Shown: positions 8,546-20,385, numbered from the stretch's first letter. The stretch is DNA of 33,308 nt from Haplosporangium gracile (GCA_015499985.1 JAAAUF010000440.1:1-33308); one strand, 5' to 3'. Notes: a model not told the origin generated them from the letters alone. Numbers and translations are program-made.

Positions 8546-10829
8546 TTAAAGATCATGAACAACACCAGATATAAGTCCTCCAACAGCACCAAGACGGTTC
8601 TTAGCCTCGTGGTCCAAAAGACCAGTCAAGTGGTGATGGTGCTGTTGGTGGTGATGATGGTGGAAGGGTGCTCCTCCAGAGTGGAGGGCTGAGGAGGTGG
8701 CCGTGATGGGTGTGGGGATCTTGCATGTCAGTGAGGGGACGGCCGAAGGTGGAGGCGAGGCCAAGGATGAGGACGACGCTGAGGTCGAAATGGACGAGAG
8801 CGAGGTCGACACGTTGAGGGTAGGAGGGGTCGTCATGACGGATGCCGTGGCCGAAGAAGTTGAGGAAGAGGTGGTCATCAGATGTTGTTGCTGCTGGTGG
8901 AATCGTTGCTGCTCCTGTTGGATCTGCTTCTGAAACATCTGGTTCTGACTGAGGAGAGGCGAATGCTCCTGTGTGTTAGTCGTGCTGTAGTCGTGAGGCT
9001 GTTGTTGTTGGCTATCATAACCGTTGGGGGCCTGAGAAGGCATCAAGGCCGTCATGGAGGCCAGAGAGGACATGGCCATCGAGTACGTCGACTGCGGTTC
9101 GGTGGTGTAGGCTGTGTAGTCGTGGGTGGCGTAGGCGTGCTGGTTATAGGCATCCTGATACTGAGCCTGGGTCGACTGGTACTCGTGCTCCATCAGAGGT
9201 GAGTATTGTCCAGCAGCAACCACAGCAGCCGCAGCGAATGATTCGACTTGGTCGCGATCGTAGATATGGTGGTGGATTGACGAAGTAGCATCGTTCAGAT
9301 TTGTGGTGCCATTGGTCAAGGACTGGTACTGATTCTGTTGGGTCAAGTGAGCAAGAGAGATCAAGTTGTTGTCAAAGGAGTGGACGACTGGGTGATCCAT
9401 CTTGACCATGGTCGTAGGGGTCGAGCAGACACTGCTCAAGGCCGACATGTTTCCGTGAAGTCCGTTAGTGTTAAGCTGGCCCAATCCCGAGAGACCACTC
9501 ATATCCGAGGGCGGCATTCCAGTGCTGTCACCGAGCGACAGCTCTGAGAGATCCATGTTAAGGCTCATATGATGGGCGTGCATGGCAACGTTGTGCATTT
9601 GCTGGATCTGCTGCTGCTGAAGTTGGCTAAATTGCTGCTGTTGTGCAGATTGGTGAGGGTAGCTGAATCCAGCATTGAACGCCTGCTGTTGACCGTTATT
9701 TGCGTTTCCGAAAAAGCCAGAGTTGGAGGTGTGCATCAGGGGGGAAATGGGGGTCATGGTGCCTTGGTGGTCCTTGTTGATCATACCATACTGTTGTTGC
9801 GAAGAAGAAGAGTGGTACTGGGCAGAAGCAGAGGTGGCAGAGGGAACAGTGGAGGATGTGGTCGAGAAGGTGGTGTCACAGGTGAGGCCAGCAGAGGCAG
9901 CAGAGGACTGCTGTTGTTGGTGGTGAGGGTGATGGGGTGGATACTCGTTCTCTGGGAGAATGGGACGCTTGTTTTTGCTGTATTTGCGAACACCCAGGCA
10001 GGTCTGGCAGTTCTTGGTAAAGAGGGAGACTAATTCTGCAGGGACCTTGGAGTATGATTTTGTGATCTACGTGAGGGAAGATGACCATGCAAGAGAGAAA
10101 CCCACACCATGAATGGGAGAGAGGAAGAGAAGGCGGAGAGATAAAATGGATTAACAAGAAGGTTTACGAGAGAAAAAGAGGAAGAGATAAGTGGAGTGAG
10201 AGAAGATGTGTGTGTGTGTGTGTGTGTGTGTGAAGGGAGCTGCGTGGCAAAGGTTAGATGAGAGGAGAGTGTGTGACGCAGGGTGTGGAGGAGGAAGAAG
10301 AGGAGAGAGAGAAAAGGAGACAGAAGGGGAGAGAAGGATAGGAGGATGGGATGTAAGGGCGAAGGAGGCAGGGGAAGCGAAGGGTGATTGAATGGTTGAT
10401 GATGAGAGGTATAAATTACACAAACAAAAATAAAAAAACAAAACTTACGGCTGCAAAAGTCTTGTCGCGTCCTCCATGTCCAATGATGTGATGAAAGTAG
10501 CAGACCTTGTCATAGAGCTGCTCACGGACACACACTGGCTTGCCATTCTTCTTATCCAAAAGGATGCGAAGCTCGCCCACAACAGTGAAAACAAAGTGCT
10601 TACGGACCCACCACCGGAACTTTGGGTTGAAGATGGCAGTGTTCTCTGGGTTGGTGAGGACCATGAGGCAGTCATTGGCAAGTTGTTGGGTGATTAGCGC
10701 TTTGTTGCGTTTGCGGATGTGAAGCTGGTTGATGTATCCCTCGACAAGGGTTTCGAAGGTCTCCGGGCTCAAGAATGAGTATGTTTGTGGCATGTAGAGA
10801 CCTGTGCTGCTGTTATTGATAGGTGCCAT
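8546..10829 (-). CDS. Gln-rich protein with integrase-type H2C2 zinc finger
   Basis: Two exons, 10829-10449 and 10066-8546, are joined by a 382-nt phase-0 intron and encode 633 aa. The N-terminal third is a compact domain with YSFLSPETFETLVEGYINQL, FRWWVRKHFVFTVVGELRIL and KPVCVREQLYDKVCYF. It leads into an HHCC zinc finger: H113/H114 and H118 in HHIIGHGGRDKTF, then 28 residues later C147-x2-C150 in NCQTC. That spacing and the GH-x-G-x-x-KT core match the integrase zinc-binding module (H2C2) of Gypsy/Ginger-type elements. No DDE catalytic core, reverse transcriptase or terminal repeats follow. Instead a 480-residue low-complexity tail rich in Gln, His, Ser and Thr runs to the stop, like an activation domain. 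I infer a host gene that captured the finger, possibly a transcription regulator; binding partner and target are unknown. The start is the ATG opening MAPINNSSTG; an upstream in-frame extension is possible but is compositionally unlike protein. Confidence 0.78.
10207..10232. repeat. (TG)13 microsatellite
   Basis: An uninterrupted TG dinucleotide run lies in the intron of the H2C2 zinc-finger gene. It is flanked by long GA-rich tracts. Confidence 0.95.
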
Positions 10830-13781
10830 TGTATGCAATTGTATGTAATGGGAAATAAGAGTGTGAGGATGAAAATGAGAATAAGGATGAGGCGGGATGG
10901 CTTGGTTGTTGTTTGTTTGTTTGGATTGTTTGTTAATGGTTAAGGAACCTCTGGAATACAAGAAAGGAAAAGGGAAACAACGGATTGGGGATAGAAGAGT
11001 TTATATAGCGATCGATGGGATATTAAGGGAAAAATGGGACCCGGGGGTACGAAGGGAGCAAACAACAAATGTGAGAAACAATAAGGGTTGTGAGAGGTCG
11101 ATTACTGGAGACTAGGGATCGATATGTTTGCGAGGAAAGGGGTGGGTATGAGGATGAAGGATGAGAAGAGAGTAGCAGTAGTGAACGATGATGAGGGTGT
11201 GAGAAAATGAAAAAAAGAGATAAGAAAATTGGTGGAATTCCAATCCTTATATTTCTTTTTTCTTTTTGTCTAGACCTCGTTATGTGTGTGTTAATGGACG
11301 AATAGACAATTGCTGGGCAATTGGATGTAGAGGAGGGCCAAAGAGAAGGGTTCTTCTCTTTTTCAGTCTTTCTTGCTACATTTCTGTTTATTGTCTGTCT
11401 ATCATTGTGTCTTCGTGTTAAAGAGCATGTATGCTATGATAGTAACAGAGTGAGTGAGAAGGGAGGGAGGGAGAATAGAGGGTCCTCTTTCTGTCCTCTC
11501 TTCCGTGTGTTTTAATGCGCGTGTGTATGAATGTATGCTTGTATGTATGTGTGTATGTGCGTGCGTCTCTCTGTGTCTGTGCTATGTACTTGTGTGGCTG
11601 CATGGAAGCTTTGGCGTCAAGTGGAATGTGGAATATCTTGACAATTGTTCCATTGTTCTGGGCAAATGCATCCGTCTTTCTATGATTTTTGTCCTTTCCA
11701 TTTTGGCACACAGAGAGAGATATCAGAGATGTCCTTCTTTGCTTCCTTCCTTTCTTCTGTGTCACAAAGAAGGAAAATCGCCTATCTCCTGTATGGCGAT
11801 CTTGTGTATTAATAAAAACCATTCCTCTGCATTCATGATTAACAGACCACCACATCGATCCAACCAGGGACACAAAAATGGACTAATTGAACAAATGGAG
11901 AATAAAAAACTTTAGCAAACACATGGTATTTCCCTTCACTTGCTTATTTTTGTATCGCGCTCTGACGTCCAAAACAAACAAACAAAAAAAAATCAACGCT
12001 TTTGATAAGGAGTCATCCTATGCTGCTGAGCGGGCAGAAGGAGAAGGGTATGGTCGCCTTTTACCCAGTGTCTATCACGATGATGGGACTTATGTTGTAG
12101 AGAGTAAGAATAAAACGTAATACGCCTCCTCTCTTATTTTTGAATGGACCGACCCCACTTGGCTTTCAACACCTATTGGATTTCTGTGAATGTCGTATCC
12201 CCCTCCCAGTTTAGCATGCGCATCTCGTGTGCGGATAAAGAGCAGGAAAACATACAAAGAGAAAGATTAAGGAGACAGAAACAAACAAACAAACAAAGAA
12301 GTGAGAAGAGGCATTGCGAAGGTGAGAGAGAAGGGGATGGGAAGAAGGAGGGAGAAAAAAAAGCTCCTTTGATGGACTGAGTGTCCATCCCACGCTAGGA
12401 ACATGAGATACATACAACAAACAAGCAATCAATAAAAAAACAATCGTGTGTTGAAGTATTTCGTCTTTTTCCGTCCTGTCTCTTTCTCTTCTCTCTCTCC
12501 CCCCCCCTCTCTCTCTATCTCTCGTGGTGGCTCTTAGCTGGCCATGTTTTGTTTTTACGGAGACAGAGCCCAAAGAAGCATCAAAAGAGATAAAAAAGGA
12601 GACAGAGAGAAGCCAATGTAAAAAAGGATATTGGAGATGACGAGATAAAATATCAAAACAAATTCGCCGTGCCAACAATGTTTTCATTTTGTTGTCATTT
12701 TCTATGGCATGTTATAGAGAAATAATTTCCGGAACGATAGTAAAAGACAAAATAAAAACTGTAGCTCTCTTTCCTTCTCTTTCATTCAACACACAAAGTG
12801 AACAATATTCCACGTTAAGGAAAAAAAAGACAGGGAAAAAAAAGCCAATTTTTCTTTTTCTCACGACTCTCTCTCCCTCTTTTTTTTTAATGCAAGAAAG
12901 ACGACAAGTTACCAAATGGCGTTCAGCCATAAGATGTGGCGCAACACATGCACAATGGCAACTTTTACGATTTTTCTGTGAGAGAAAAGAGTAGTACAAA
13001 AATGGCTTTTTTTTTCCATCCCTTCAAACGATCTGATTCCGTCAGAAACCTGGTTGTATTTGAGAATCTTGGTGTAGAACTGAAAATAACAACATCGACG
13101 CTTTTTGTTTCTATCGTGAGACAGACTACCCGGCACTCTCTCTCATTCAAACAGAAACGTACGAGTTCTTCACACATACATTCACACACCTCCTCTCTCT
13201 CTATCTATCTCGTCCAAGGACTTTCAGTTAACTTTCTCTTCTTTTGGGACTTTTGACGAGATCTGATAGGCAATCGCTACTGCGTGTGGTCACAATCAAA
13301 GGCACCATCCATGCCGTTTTGTATTAGACAAATCACGCCTTCGGCAGGAATGAAATGTCGTACGGGAAGCGAATCAAAGTTAACAGAGTCGGTCCCCGAT
13401 GAATGGGTGCTTCGTGCATGCGTTGAGATTGTTTTCTACGGTTCGAGAACAACAAAAACAAAAATCGCTAGACATCTGTAGCGTCATGAATTGCGGCTTT
13501 TGGACAGACTGGTGTAGCTGCAGCGTTTTGTTGTGCGAACATCGGTCAACTTCTAAACTGAGTTTTACACCCGACGCTTGTTGATAGTTAGCATTCGGTG
13601 AGATATTTTGGCGTTTGATCAACAGTCGCGTCTATTTCGCGTTAAGTGACTGCTTTCGCAAGGTTGTTGTGTCCATTTTTTTTTTTTTACTCAGTCAAAG
13701 GTCGAAGGTATCGAGATTGGTGGCACTTTTCGCTTTCAACTTTGACATCTACCCGCCCCACACCTTTTGCAACCTGACATC
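10830..13781. other. Long region without a supported gene
   Basis: Nearly 3 kb lies between the divergent starts of the H2C2-finger gene and WDR89. The left part (10830-11250) is purine-rich on the plus strand and so pyrimidine-rich on the minus strand, as expected of the leader and promoter of the minus-strand gene. From 11450 to 11600 there are TATG/TGTG-like simple repeats, and 12280-12560 is dominated by AG- or CT-rich runs. Opposite frames of about 150 codons at 11418-11915 are open on both strands but low in complexity. One stretch at about 12000-12120 (ending VYHDDGTYVVESKNKT) looks more protein-like, yet has no convincing upstream exon. Given how small the MHF1 exons are, a hidden gene cannot be excluded. 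Confidence 0.5.
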
Positions 13782-15281
13782 ATGAACGACGGAATCCCAC
13801 CACCGATCCCCATCACCTTCGAACCTCGCCTTATCCAGCCGCCTCTCGCTCTCAAGCAAACTTCGGCCTTCTCTCATGGCGACATCTACATCTTCGACAT
13901 TGTCGCCAACAGCAATAACATGATCGTCTCTGCCTCCAACCACGAGATCAAGCTGTACAACCCCGCCACCTTTGCCATCAAAAACATCCTCAAGTTCCAC
14001 ACAGATACCATTACTCAGATTAAGGCACATGGGGAGAACATTTTAATGTCTTCGTCCAAGGACGGTTCTGTCGCTGTCTGGGACCTCCGAACCGATGCTG
14101 GACCTGTCCAGGTTTTCAAGAGTAAATAGGGGAGCTCCTTCGTAACAAGCATATTGTATGTGATGATGGTTACCACGGTGATATTTATGAGTGACCGCAA
14201 TTGACGCTTTTTATTGCTTTTTTACTGACATGTAGCGCCAGCAAAAGACCCATTGCTTTCCTTCGACCTCAATTCATCGGAACAAATCTTGGCTGCGGGA
14301 TCAGAGTTGGTTGAGTACGACGCTAACATTCACTTTTTCGACGCCCGCAGCAACACCTCAGCGATTGTGAAAACTTACTCGGAATCACACAGTGACGACA
14401 TCACCAACATCAAATTCCACCCTACCAACCCTGCACGCCTGATGACGGGCTCTGTCGACGGACTGATTTGCCAGTTCGACCTGACGGACATGGATGAGGA
14501 AGAAGGACTGATGGTGGTGTCTAACACAGGCGCAAGTATCAACAGGATTGGATATTTTGGACCCAATGCCGAGTACATCTACTGCTTAAGTCACATGGAG
14601 ACTCTCTCCCTCTGGAATAGCGAGGATGCAGATGCGATTCATAACTTCGGAGATATTCGTGGAGTCAGCAATTCCGCCATGGGGCTGACACTAGACTACG
14701 GGATCGACTGCCAGTACGAGCCGGAATCGGGGCGCCTTTTCTTACTTGCAGGATCTAATGAGTGAGTACTACCTATGTCCCTATGTTGTCGCCTGGATGT
14801 ATTTTCATTCTCTAAGCATCGCTACAAATAGAGAATATTCACCGCCAAAGAAGTAATTTGCTCATCTAATCTCTTTTGATATGTTTTTTTATAGGGGTAA
14901 CATCAATATTCTACATGTCAAGGCAGATTCCCTCCAACTCTGTCAAGTGTTGAGCGGAGGACATAGCGAGATTGTCAGGAGCACATTCTGGGACTCGAAG
15001 AGAGGCATCTTGTATTCTGGAGGAGAGGATGCCAAACTTGGACTCTGGAACTCTGATCCCATCACTACCGTCACATCACCTCTTGTAGCGAGTGCCTCAT
15101 CAAGGCATAGCTCCCCATTACAGCTCAAGGTAAACAAGTTGCCTTTTTTTTTGACAGGGTTGTATGACCATGTGCACGTAGATATGATCGACAAGTAGGA
15201 TATACTTATCATTATGTGCCTCTTTCTTGTTTACTTTGTCGTTAGTCTGAGGGCAAGTCCTCTAGATCCAGCCCATACTAG
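13782..15281 (+). CDS. WDR89: WD-repeat protein WDR89
   Basis: This WD40 beta-propeller matches the WDR89 family. Exons are 13782-14121, 14236-14761, 14895-15129 and 15246-15281, with introns of 114, 133 and 116 nt (phases 1, 2, 0). They give 378 aa, close to the human WDR89 length. Blades can be seen in order: YIFDIVANSNNMIVSASN...IKLYNP, DTITQIKAHGENILMSSSKD...VAVWDLR, then LSFDLNSSEQILAAGSE...IHFFDAR, DDITNIKFHPTNPARLMTGS...ICQFDL, and later HSEIVRSTFWDSKRGILYSG...LGLWNS. The last exon adds only eleven residues (SEGKSSRSSPY) before the stop. The start is the ATG of MNDGIPPP, just downstream of a C-rich leader. The molecular role of the family is poorly defined, and I claim only a scaffold-type propeller. 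Family assignment is good, although WD proteins resemble one another. Confidence 0.82.
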
Positions 15282-16764
15282 ATCATCGCTTGCAGGAACA
15301 AAAAGAAAAAGAATAGCATATTTGATACACAACATGCAGCATAACAAATAGCAGGACCAGGGCAAGTGACGGGATCAGAGACCTTGAACAAAAGGGACTA
15401 TATCGTTGGGCGAAATGGCTGGACATGCCAATATGAAACATGTCCACGTTGTAGTGTCTTTGAATATCTAAGAGCCGAGGGGCGGAGGGTCCAATTGCAG
15501 CTCCTCAAAGGAAAGGAGAGCACGTACTCATTTTATTTCAAGGAGGTCGACATGCTATTAATGAAGAAGGGGCAGGCAGAGGGTACTGTACAAAGGGGCT
15601 AAATGAGGGCTGGCATTGAAAGACAGGCAGACCAGGCAAGCAAAGGACACCGTTACTTGGTTAGGTGACTGTATGGCTATTTGGAAGCAGAGGCAATAAA
15701 AAGCAACAGTGGCAGGAGTCTTGGAACAAAAATCAAAAAGGACAGGCAAGCAAGAGAGGATGACAACACGCGGAAGAGTAAGTGAGAGAGAAGAGACTTG
15801 TGGTGGTGGTGGTGGGAGGGCAGATGAGTGCAACAGGGGAAAAGGGGGAGATTGAATGACGAAAGGGGACAACAAAAGGGACAAAACGAAAGGGAAAGAA
15901 AAAAAAAAAAAAAAAAAGAGAGAGAGTGAGGATGTGATCCGTTTGCCGTTTTGTAGCTCTCCCTTTCCCTTTCCCTTTCTTTCGCTTCTCCCTTTCCCAT
16001 TTCTTTCCTTCCGGTTGTCTCTTTTCTTTCATGGACAACCTGATGACCCTTCTCTCATTCCTCCGCTGATTCACATACGCTCTCCACTCTCCCCACTCTC
16101 CCCACTCTCCCCACTCTCTTGTTGTCTGTCTACCTTCCTTTCTTGCCTTCTTCATTCTCTCTCTTCCTTGTCCTCCTAACTCACGCTAGTCTCCTTCTTG
16201 CTGTCTCTCCTTCCTTCTGACGACCTTTTTGTTTCCCTTCTGTCTTCTCTGAAAGCACGTTGTCATTGCTCTCAGCAACAACTACAACAACACTCGAATC
16301 GTCTTTTTGGGAGAATAGAAACATACTCTTGAGAACAATCACTCTTCCCGACTACACTGCTCCTCCTCTCATACTTCCTTTTCTTTTGTTTGCCATCACC
16401 TCCAGCAACAACAACAGCTGATTTCTATTTTGCATTGCCTTAACGGTTTACTCGTTGCAAGACCTTTTGTAACTCAAACCACATCCAGCCTGCACTTCGT
16501 TCTTTTTTTTGTTCCCCTACTTCCCCTCTCGCACTTTCAAGGCCTACCAAGCAGTCAACGGTCCTTGTAGCCAGCTCATGAGAGTCCTTTTTTTCCCATT
16601 CCCGTTTCTTCCCTAGTTCTCTCTGGCTGTTCTTTCTCCCTTTCTCTCTCTCTCTCTTCCCACGCTCTTTACACTGTCCAACAAACCCCTCGCCACAAGC
16701 AAGCAAACAACAGTAACTACAACAACAGCATACCTATTAACACGAAAGGAACGATAGTTTCACG
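15282..16764. other. Intergenic region with long pyrimidine-rich leader
   Basis: About 1.5 kb separates WDR89 from the coiled-coil gene. The left part is probably the WDR89 3' end. A GTG-initiated frame at 15366-15602 contains CQYETCPRC but has no proper start. A run of about 20 A occupies roughly 15898-15917. From about 15955 to 16700 the plus strand is strongly pyrimidine-rich, with tttccc repeats (15957-15980) and a ctccccact tandem repeat (about 16084-16121). It is followed by CAACAA-rich sequence, the usual look of a long fungal 5' leader. Confidence 0.5.
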
Positions 16765-19163
16765 ATGAATACCTCGCGACCTTCGTCGGCCAATCAAAAG
16801 TCGGCCACAAATGCCGGTAGTACAACAGCTGCTCCACTCCGACGCGCCAAGGTCGCCAGCGTCGCCCAAATGGATATCTCTTCTATGGCCCTCTCCTCCA
16901 AGCCCGGATCAGCCACTGTAACCCCAACCAACTCTTCTCGTGCAAATCACTCAATGACCTCTTCAACGTCAACATCCAATGGATATCATACTGTCAACAG
17001 CAGCACATACAGCACATACAACAGCAACACACCGACTCCACCTCGCATGGCGTCTGTTCGTGTCCGGTCGTCCAATTCAGTTGCCACGACTGCATCTTTC
17101 AGGAGCGCCAATGGAGCAAGCAGCGCAGGGAGTGGACGGCGACACGGTGGATCAGTGACTTCTGACGACGGCTCTATTTCTGAGGACTCAGATCGCGCTG
17201 GAGACGAGATGCAGCTCTTTTCAGGAGGCCAGGCCAGTGTCGGTGGAGGGATCAATTTACCGTTTGGTTCATCTGGTAGGCATAACTCTTCTTCCTCCGC
17301 AAATTCAGTTGCTTCAGGGTTGGTCCACTCTCCTTCCTCGTCAACGGTAGGGCCCAAGATTGCTGGACGGTCAAGTCGACACAGGGTAACGTCCAGTACA
17401 GCAGGCTTAATCTTTGGATCAGGAAACAGCCAGACCAAACCAATGCGCATGGCAGCAGGCGCATCCATCAAGATCGATTCAAGTCTGAGTCTCAACAACC
17501 AAAATACTTTGCAGTCGTCTTTACTGACTACCACAACTCCTGGATCTTCCACGGCGGGATCGCTTGTTGGCGCCACATCACCTGCGCCGCTCACATCCTC
17601 CGCATCTCTCCCAACTTGGAACAATACCCCTTCCTCCAATGCAGGCTTGGGCAGTAGTCTATCAAGAAGCGGGTCCCTTGGACATTCTAGATCAGGCGAT
17701 GAAGGATCGGCGCTCAGTATTGGATCAGGGTTGTCAACATCGTCATCACAGCCTCTTCAACAGACAGGACAGCAGCAGCAACTATCAACGATCCGATCGG
17801 TCAAGAGCCCTTCAGCAACAACATCGACAACTGTCAAACAGGCAGAAGAAAATCGACGGATAGAAGACGCTGCTAGGACACGGCGCAAGATTGCAGATCT
17901 TGAGATTTCAAATGCCTCTCTTTTATCGATCAATCAGTCTCTTGAGGCGACCATTCGGAAGCAAGCAAGCGAGGTTCAGGAGCTCAGGATCCGAATGCAA
18001 TCGTACGTGGATGACCTTTCGACTTGTTGTTGTTGTTGTTTTCTTGCCGTGGTATACTTGGTGTGCCATTGAAAGTCAAGGCATCAAATGCATTCCCCTT
18101 CTTTTTTTTTTNNNNNNNNNNGCTTGCACTTGATTCTGGTGTCCCTATCCTCATTGATACCGCTCTCGCTCAACCTGTCCCCTACCGCTCACGCCCTAAA
18201 AAGAAACTTTAGCCTGTCACAAACGCAAACATAACCCTACGCGATAACTACACATAGGAAAACGTTACCTTACATGATCTCAATCTGTCCTTGACTAACC
18301 AATTGGTCTGTTCCTGCTTCTTTCCTCGCCATTTTTTTCTAGAGCACATTATGGAGATTTGGGATACTCAGCGGTCGATTTGGTACTGGCACAGAGTGTG
18401 GAGGCAATTGAATTGACAGAAGAAGAGAAGCAGGACGATTTGACATTTAAGCGGCTTTGTGTGTCGATTGAGCAAATGATTTTTGAGGCCAAGTCAGCTC
18501 TGGATCAATGTTCAAAACCTGCTGGTGTCAAAGTCCTGTCGCTCCATGATATGTGTAAGTGTGCGCATTGAGACGTCTTCGTATTTCGCGTTCATTTATT
18601 TCTGAACTTTTCTCTGACAATTACAAACAACTAATGCGTACTAGTGAAATTTTTATATATTGATAGATGAAAAGGAAGTACGAGAGGCACAAGGGGATGA
18701 TGATGAAGAAGACGAGGACGATGTAGACAATGTGGACGATCGAGAGATGAGCCAGATGACGTTTGTACAGGATAACGACGACGACGACATTGATACAAAG
18801 GATGGCAGCATAAAAACCAAGTACTCAATAGAGGTTCTTGCGCCACAGGATGATGACGAACACGGTGACAGGGCAAGCGACAGTAAGAAGAATCAACAAC
18901 AACGACGAAGACAGAATTCGCACGAACCGTCATCAACTCGTCGAGATTCGGGGTTAAGTCGATCCAGTGGGGAAAGTATGCGGGGCCAAAATAAGCGACA
19001 ACAGGGTGATAAACTCTTTCGTGATGACAGCGACGACAATGGCGACTGCGAGAACGACGGCAGCACGCGGCGAGGCGACGGCGGTGGTGGGTTGGGATTG
19101 ACCGGTTCTCCACATATCATGCTTTCTTCCGCTGTTTTGGATACGCCGACGATCGTTACTTGA
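16765..19163 (+). CDS. Ser-rich coiled-coil protein with acidic tail
   Basis: I do not recognise a named family. Exons are 16765-18002, 18343-18554 and 18667-19163 (phases 2 and 1), giving 648 aa. Residues 1-350 are a disordered Ser/Thr/Gly/Asn-rich region with basic patches (PLRRAKVASVAQ, SSRHRVTSS). A coiled coil at about 361-413 contains RTRRKIADLEISNASLLSIN and LEATIRKQASEVQELRIRMQ. Exon 2 continues as helix (TFKRLCVSIEQMIFEAKSAL) and ends in GVKVLSLHDM. The tail is rich in Asp/Glu (DDDEEDEDDVDNVDD), then Arg/Ser/Gly. Order and composition suggest a cytoskeletal or scaffold adaptor, but that is a guess. Intron 1 (340 nt) contains a 10-N assembly gap, so the link between exon 1 and exon 2 rests on matching phase and on helix continuing across the join. 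The start is the first ATG after a CAACAA-rich leader. Confidence 0.62.
18112..18121. other. Assembly gap (10 N)
   Basis: Ten Ns follow an 11-base T run inside intron 1 of the coiled-coil gene. Ten may be a placeholder size. Directly after the gap, 18123-18212 reads as a 29-codon protein-like frame ending RSRPKKKL and a stop, which hints that sequence may be missing or misjoined. Confidence 0.95.
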
Positions 19164-19439
19164 TCCTGAATAGAAGGTCGCGCGCTCCGTTTGTTTGATT
19201 TGCATCTCATACATATGTCACATCATCACACCATCATATAAAAAACGCATATTACTTGGGTCTTTTTATTTTGAAGCATGATTTATGAGGGAGTGAAGTC
19301 ATACATAGGAAACGCTCTGTCCTTTTGTAAACATTTAGCACTTTCTGCAAACATGTGTCTATTTCGTGTTGGTGTCTGGTGTCATGGTTAGGCCGGAAAG
19401 ACAAGAGGCGAGGAGTAAAGAGGAGCGCAAAGATGACCT

Positions 19440-20080
19440 TTACATCTTGGGTTTATCGGGTTTGGAAGAGTACCCATAAAAGATGGGCGACGTTCTCGCA
19501 GGATCCATCATCATCATTGGCGGTTCCCCTCTTCCCGCTTCTCCTCCTCCTCCTCCTCCTCCAGAAACTGTTGCAAAATGATCCAAGATCGGTGCTCTTT
19601 GCTGTAATCTAGCGTCTCCGAGTCCCGCGGTTCCTGGCGGTGGTGGCTGTATTGATGGCAATCCAGGCGTGTTGAGTCCGACGTGGTGTGGCGCTAGTGG
19701 TGGCGGTTGCTGTTGCATGGTTGTGTATGTCCGCCGCTGTTGGAAAAAGAGTCCTGAAAACGCCGGGTGCAATTTTGAAGCATCTATTCGTAACCATTTT
19801 CGACAAAGAGAGGTTAGCATAAGCTGGACGACAAAAAAAGGCGCGGTGGCGATGGCAGATATAAAAGTCAAGATCAGAGCCAGGGTTAGTTACCAAGGTG
19901 AGGGTGGTGCGGGTGAAAGGGCGCCTGTCCGCCTGCTGAAGCGGTAGGGTAGTGTTGTGAGGCGTGGTGACGAGGTGCTCTCCGAGCAGGACAACTGAGC
20001 GGACAAAAGCCGGTATAGTGTTCGTGGTGCGAGGAGCGAGAGTGCGCTCCTGGCCTTGATTGGTTGAGATGAGGGAGCAT
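19440..20080 (-). CDS. Tentative Pro/His-rich 176-aa protein
   Basis: No family is recognised. Two exons are proposed on the minus strand: 20080-19894 and 19783-19440. They are joined by a 110-nt phase-1 intron with a GCTAAC branch site about 30 nt before its TAG acceptor. The product begins MLPHLNQSRPG and has a His/Pro-rich N terminus (FHPHHPHL). The second exon has LHPAFSGLFFQQRRTYTT, a Gln/Pro stretch (MQQQPPPLAPHHVG), a run of seven Gly, four Met, and ends SSKPDKPKM. The second exon looks well supported by codon pattern. The first is less certain, because an alternative frame in the same DNA also looks coding but lacks an ATG. It is convergent with the coiled-coil gene (276 bp apart) and tandem behind DCAF7. 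Confidence 0.42.
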
Positions 20081-20082
20081 GT

Positions 20083-20127
20083 GAGAGGAGAGGAGAGGAG
20101 AGGAGAGGAGAGGAGAGGAGAGGAGAG
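20083..20127. repeat. (GAGAG)n pentanucleotide repeat
   Basis: About nine copies of a five-base unit, reading CTCTC on the minus strand, end within a few bases of the ATG at 20080. It would form a pure pyrimidine leader for the tentative minus-strand gene. Confidence 0.9.
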
Positions 20128-20385
20128 TCGAGTGAGTCGATGAGAAATGGAATGGGAAGGAAAGAAAGTAATGCAAAAGTTGAAGAACAAAAAGAAAAGA
20201 GGTGGACGGAGAAAGAAAAAAAAAGCGAGTCAAAGGGCACCCAAAAAGGAAATTGAAAGAAATTACGGCTGACTTGCATGTGTCACACTTTAATCCACCT
20301 TTTAGGGGACATATCAACCGATGGTCTTTGTTCTTTGCTCGTCTTTTCAGGCCATTCGTTTATTATAAAGTGAGAAGCACTGGCT

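Noticed and set aside
8546..10829. Intact Gypsy-type retrotransposon
   Set aside because: Only the integrase zinc-binding module is seen; no reverse transcriptase, DDE core or long terminal repeats flank it.
11418..11915. Roughly 150-codon frames open on both strands
   Set aside because: Both overlap TATG/TGTG and GA-type simple repeats and lack proper starts or motifs.
16986..17639. 217-codon frame antisense to the coiled-coil gene
   Set aside because: Shadow of the Ser/Gly-rich sense frame, which continues into a coiled coil and spliced exons.
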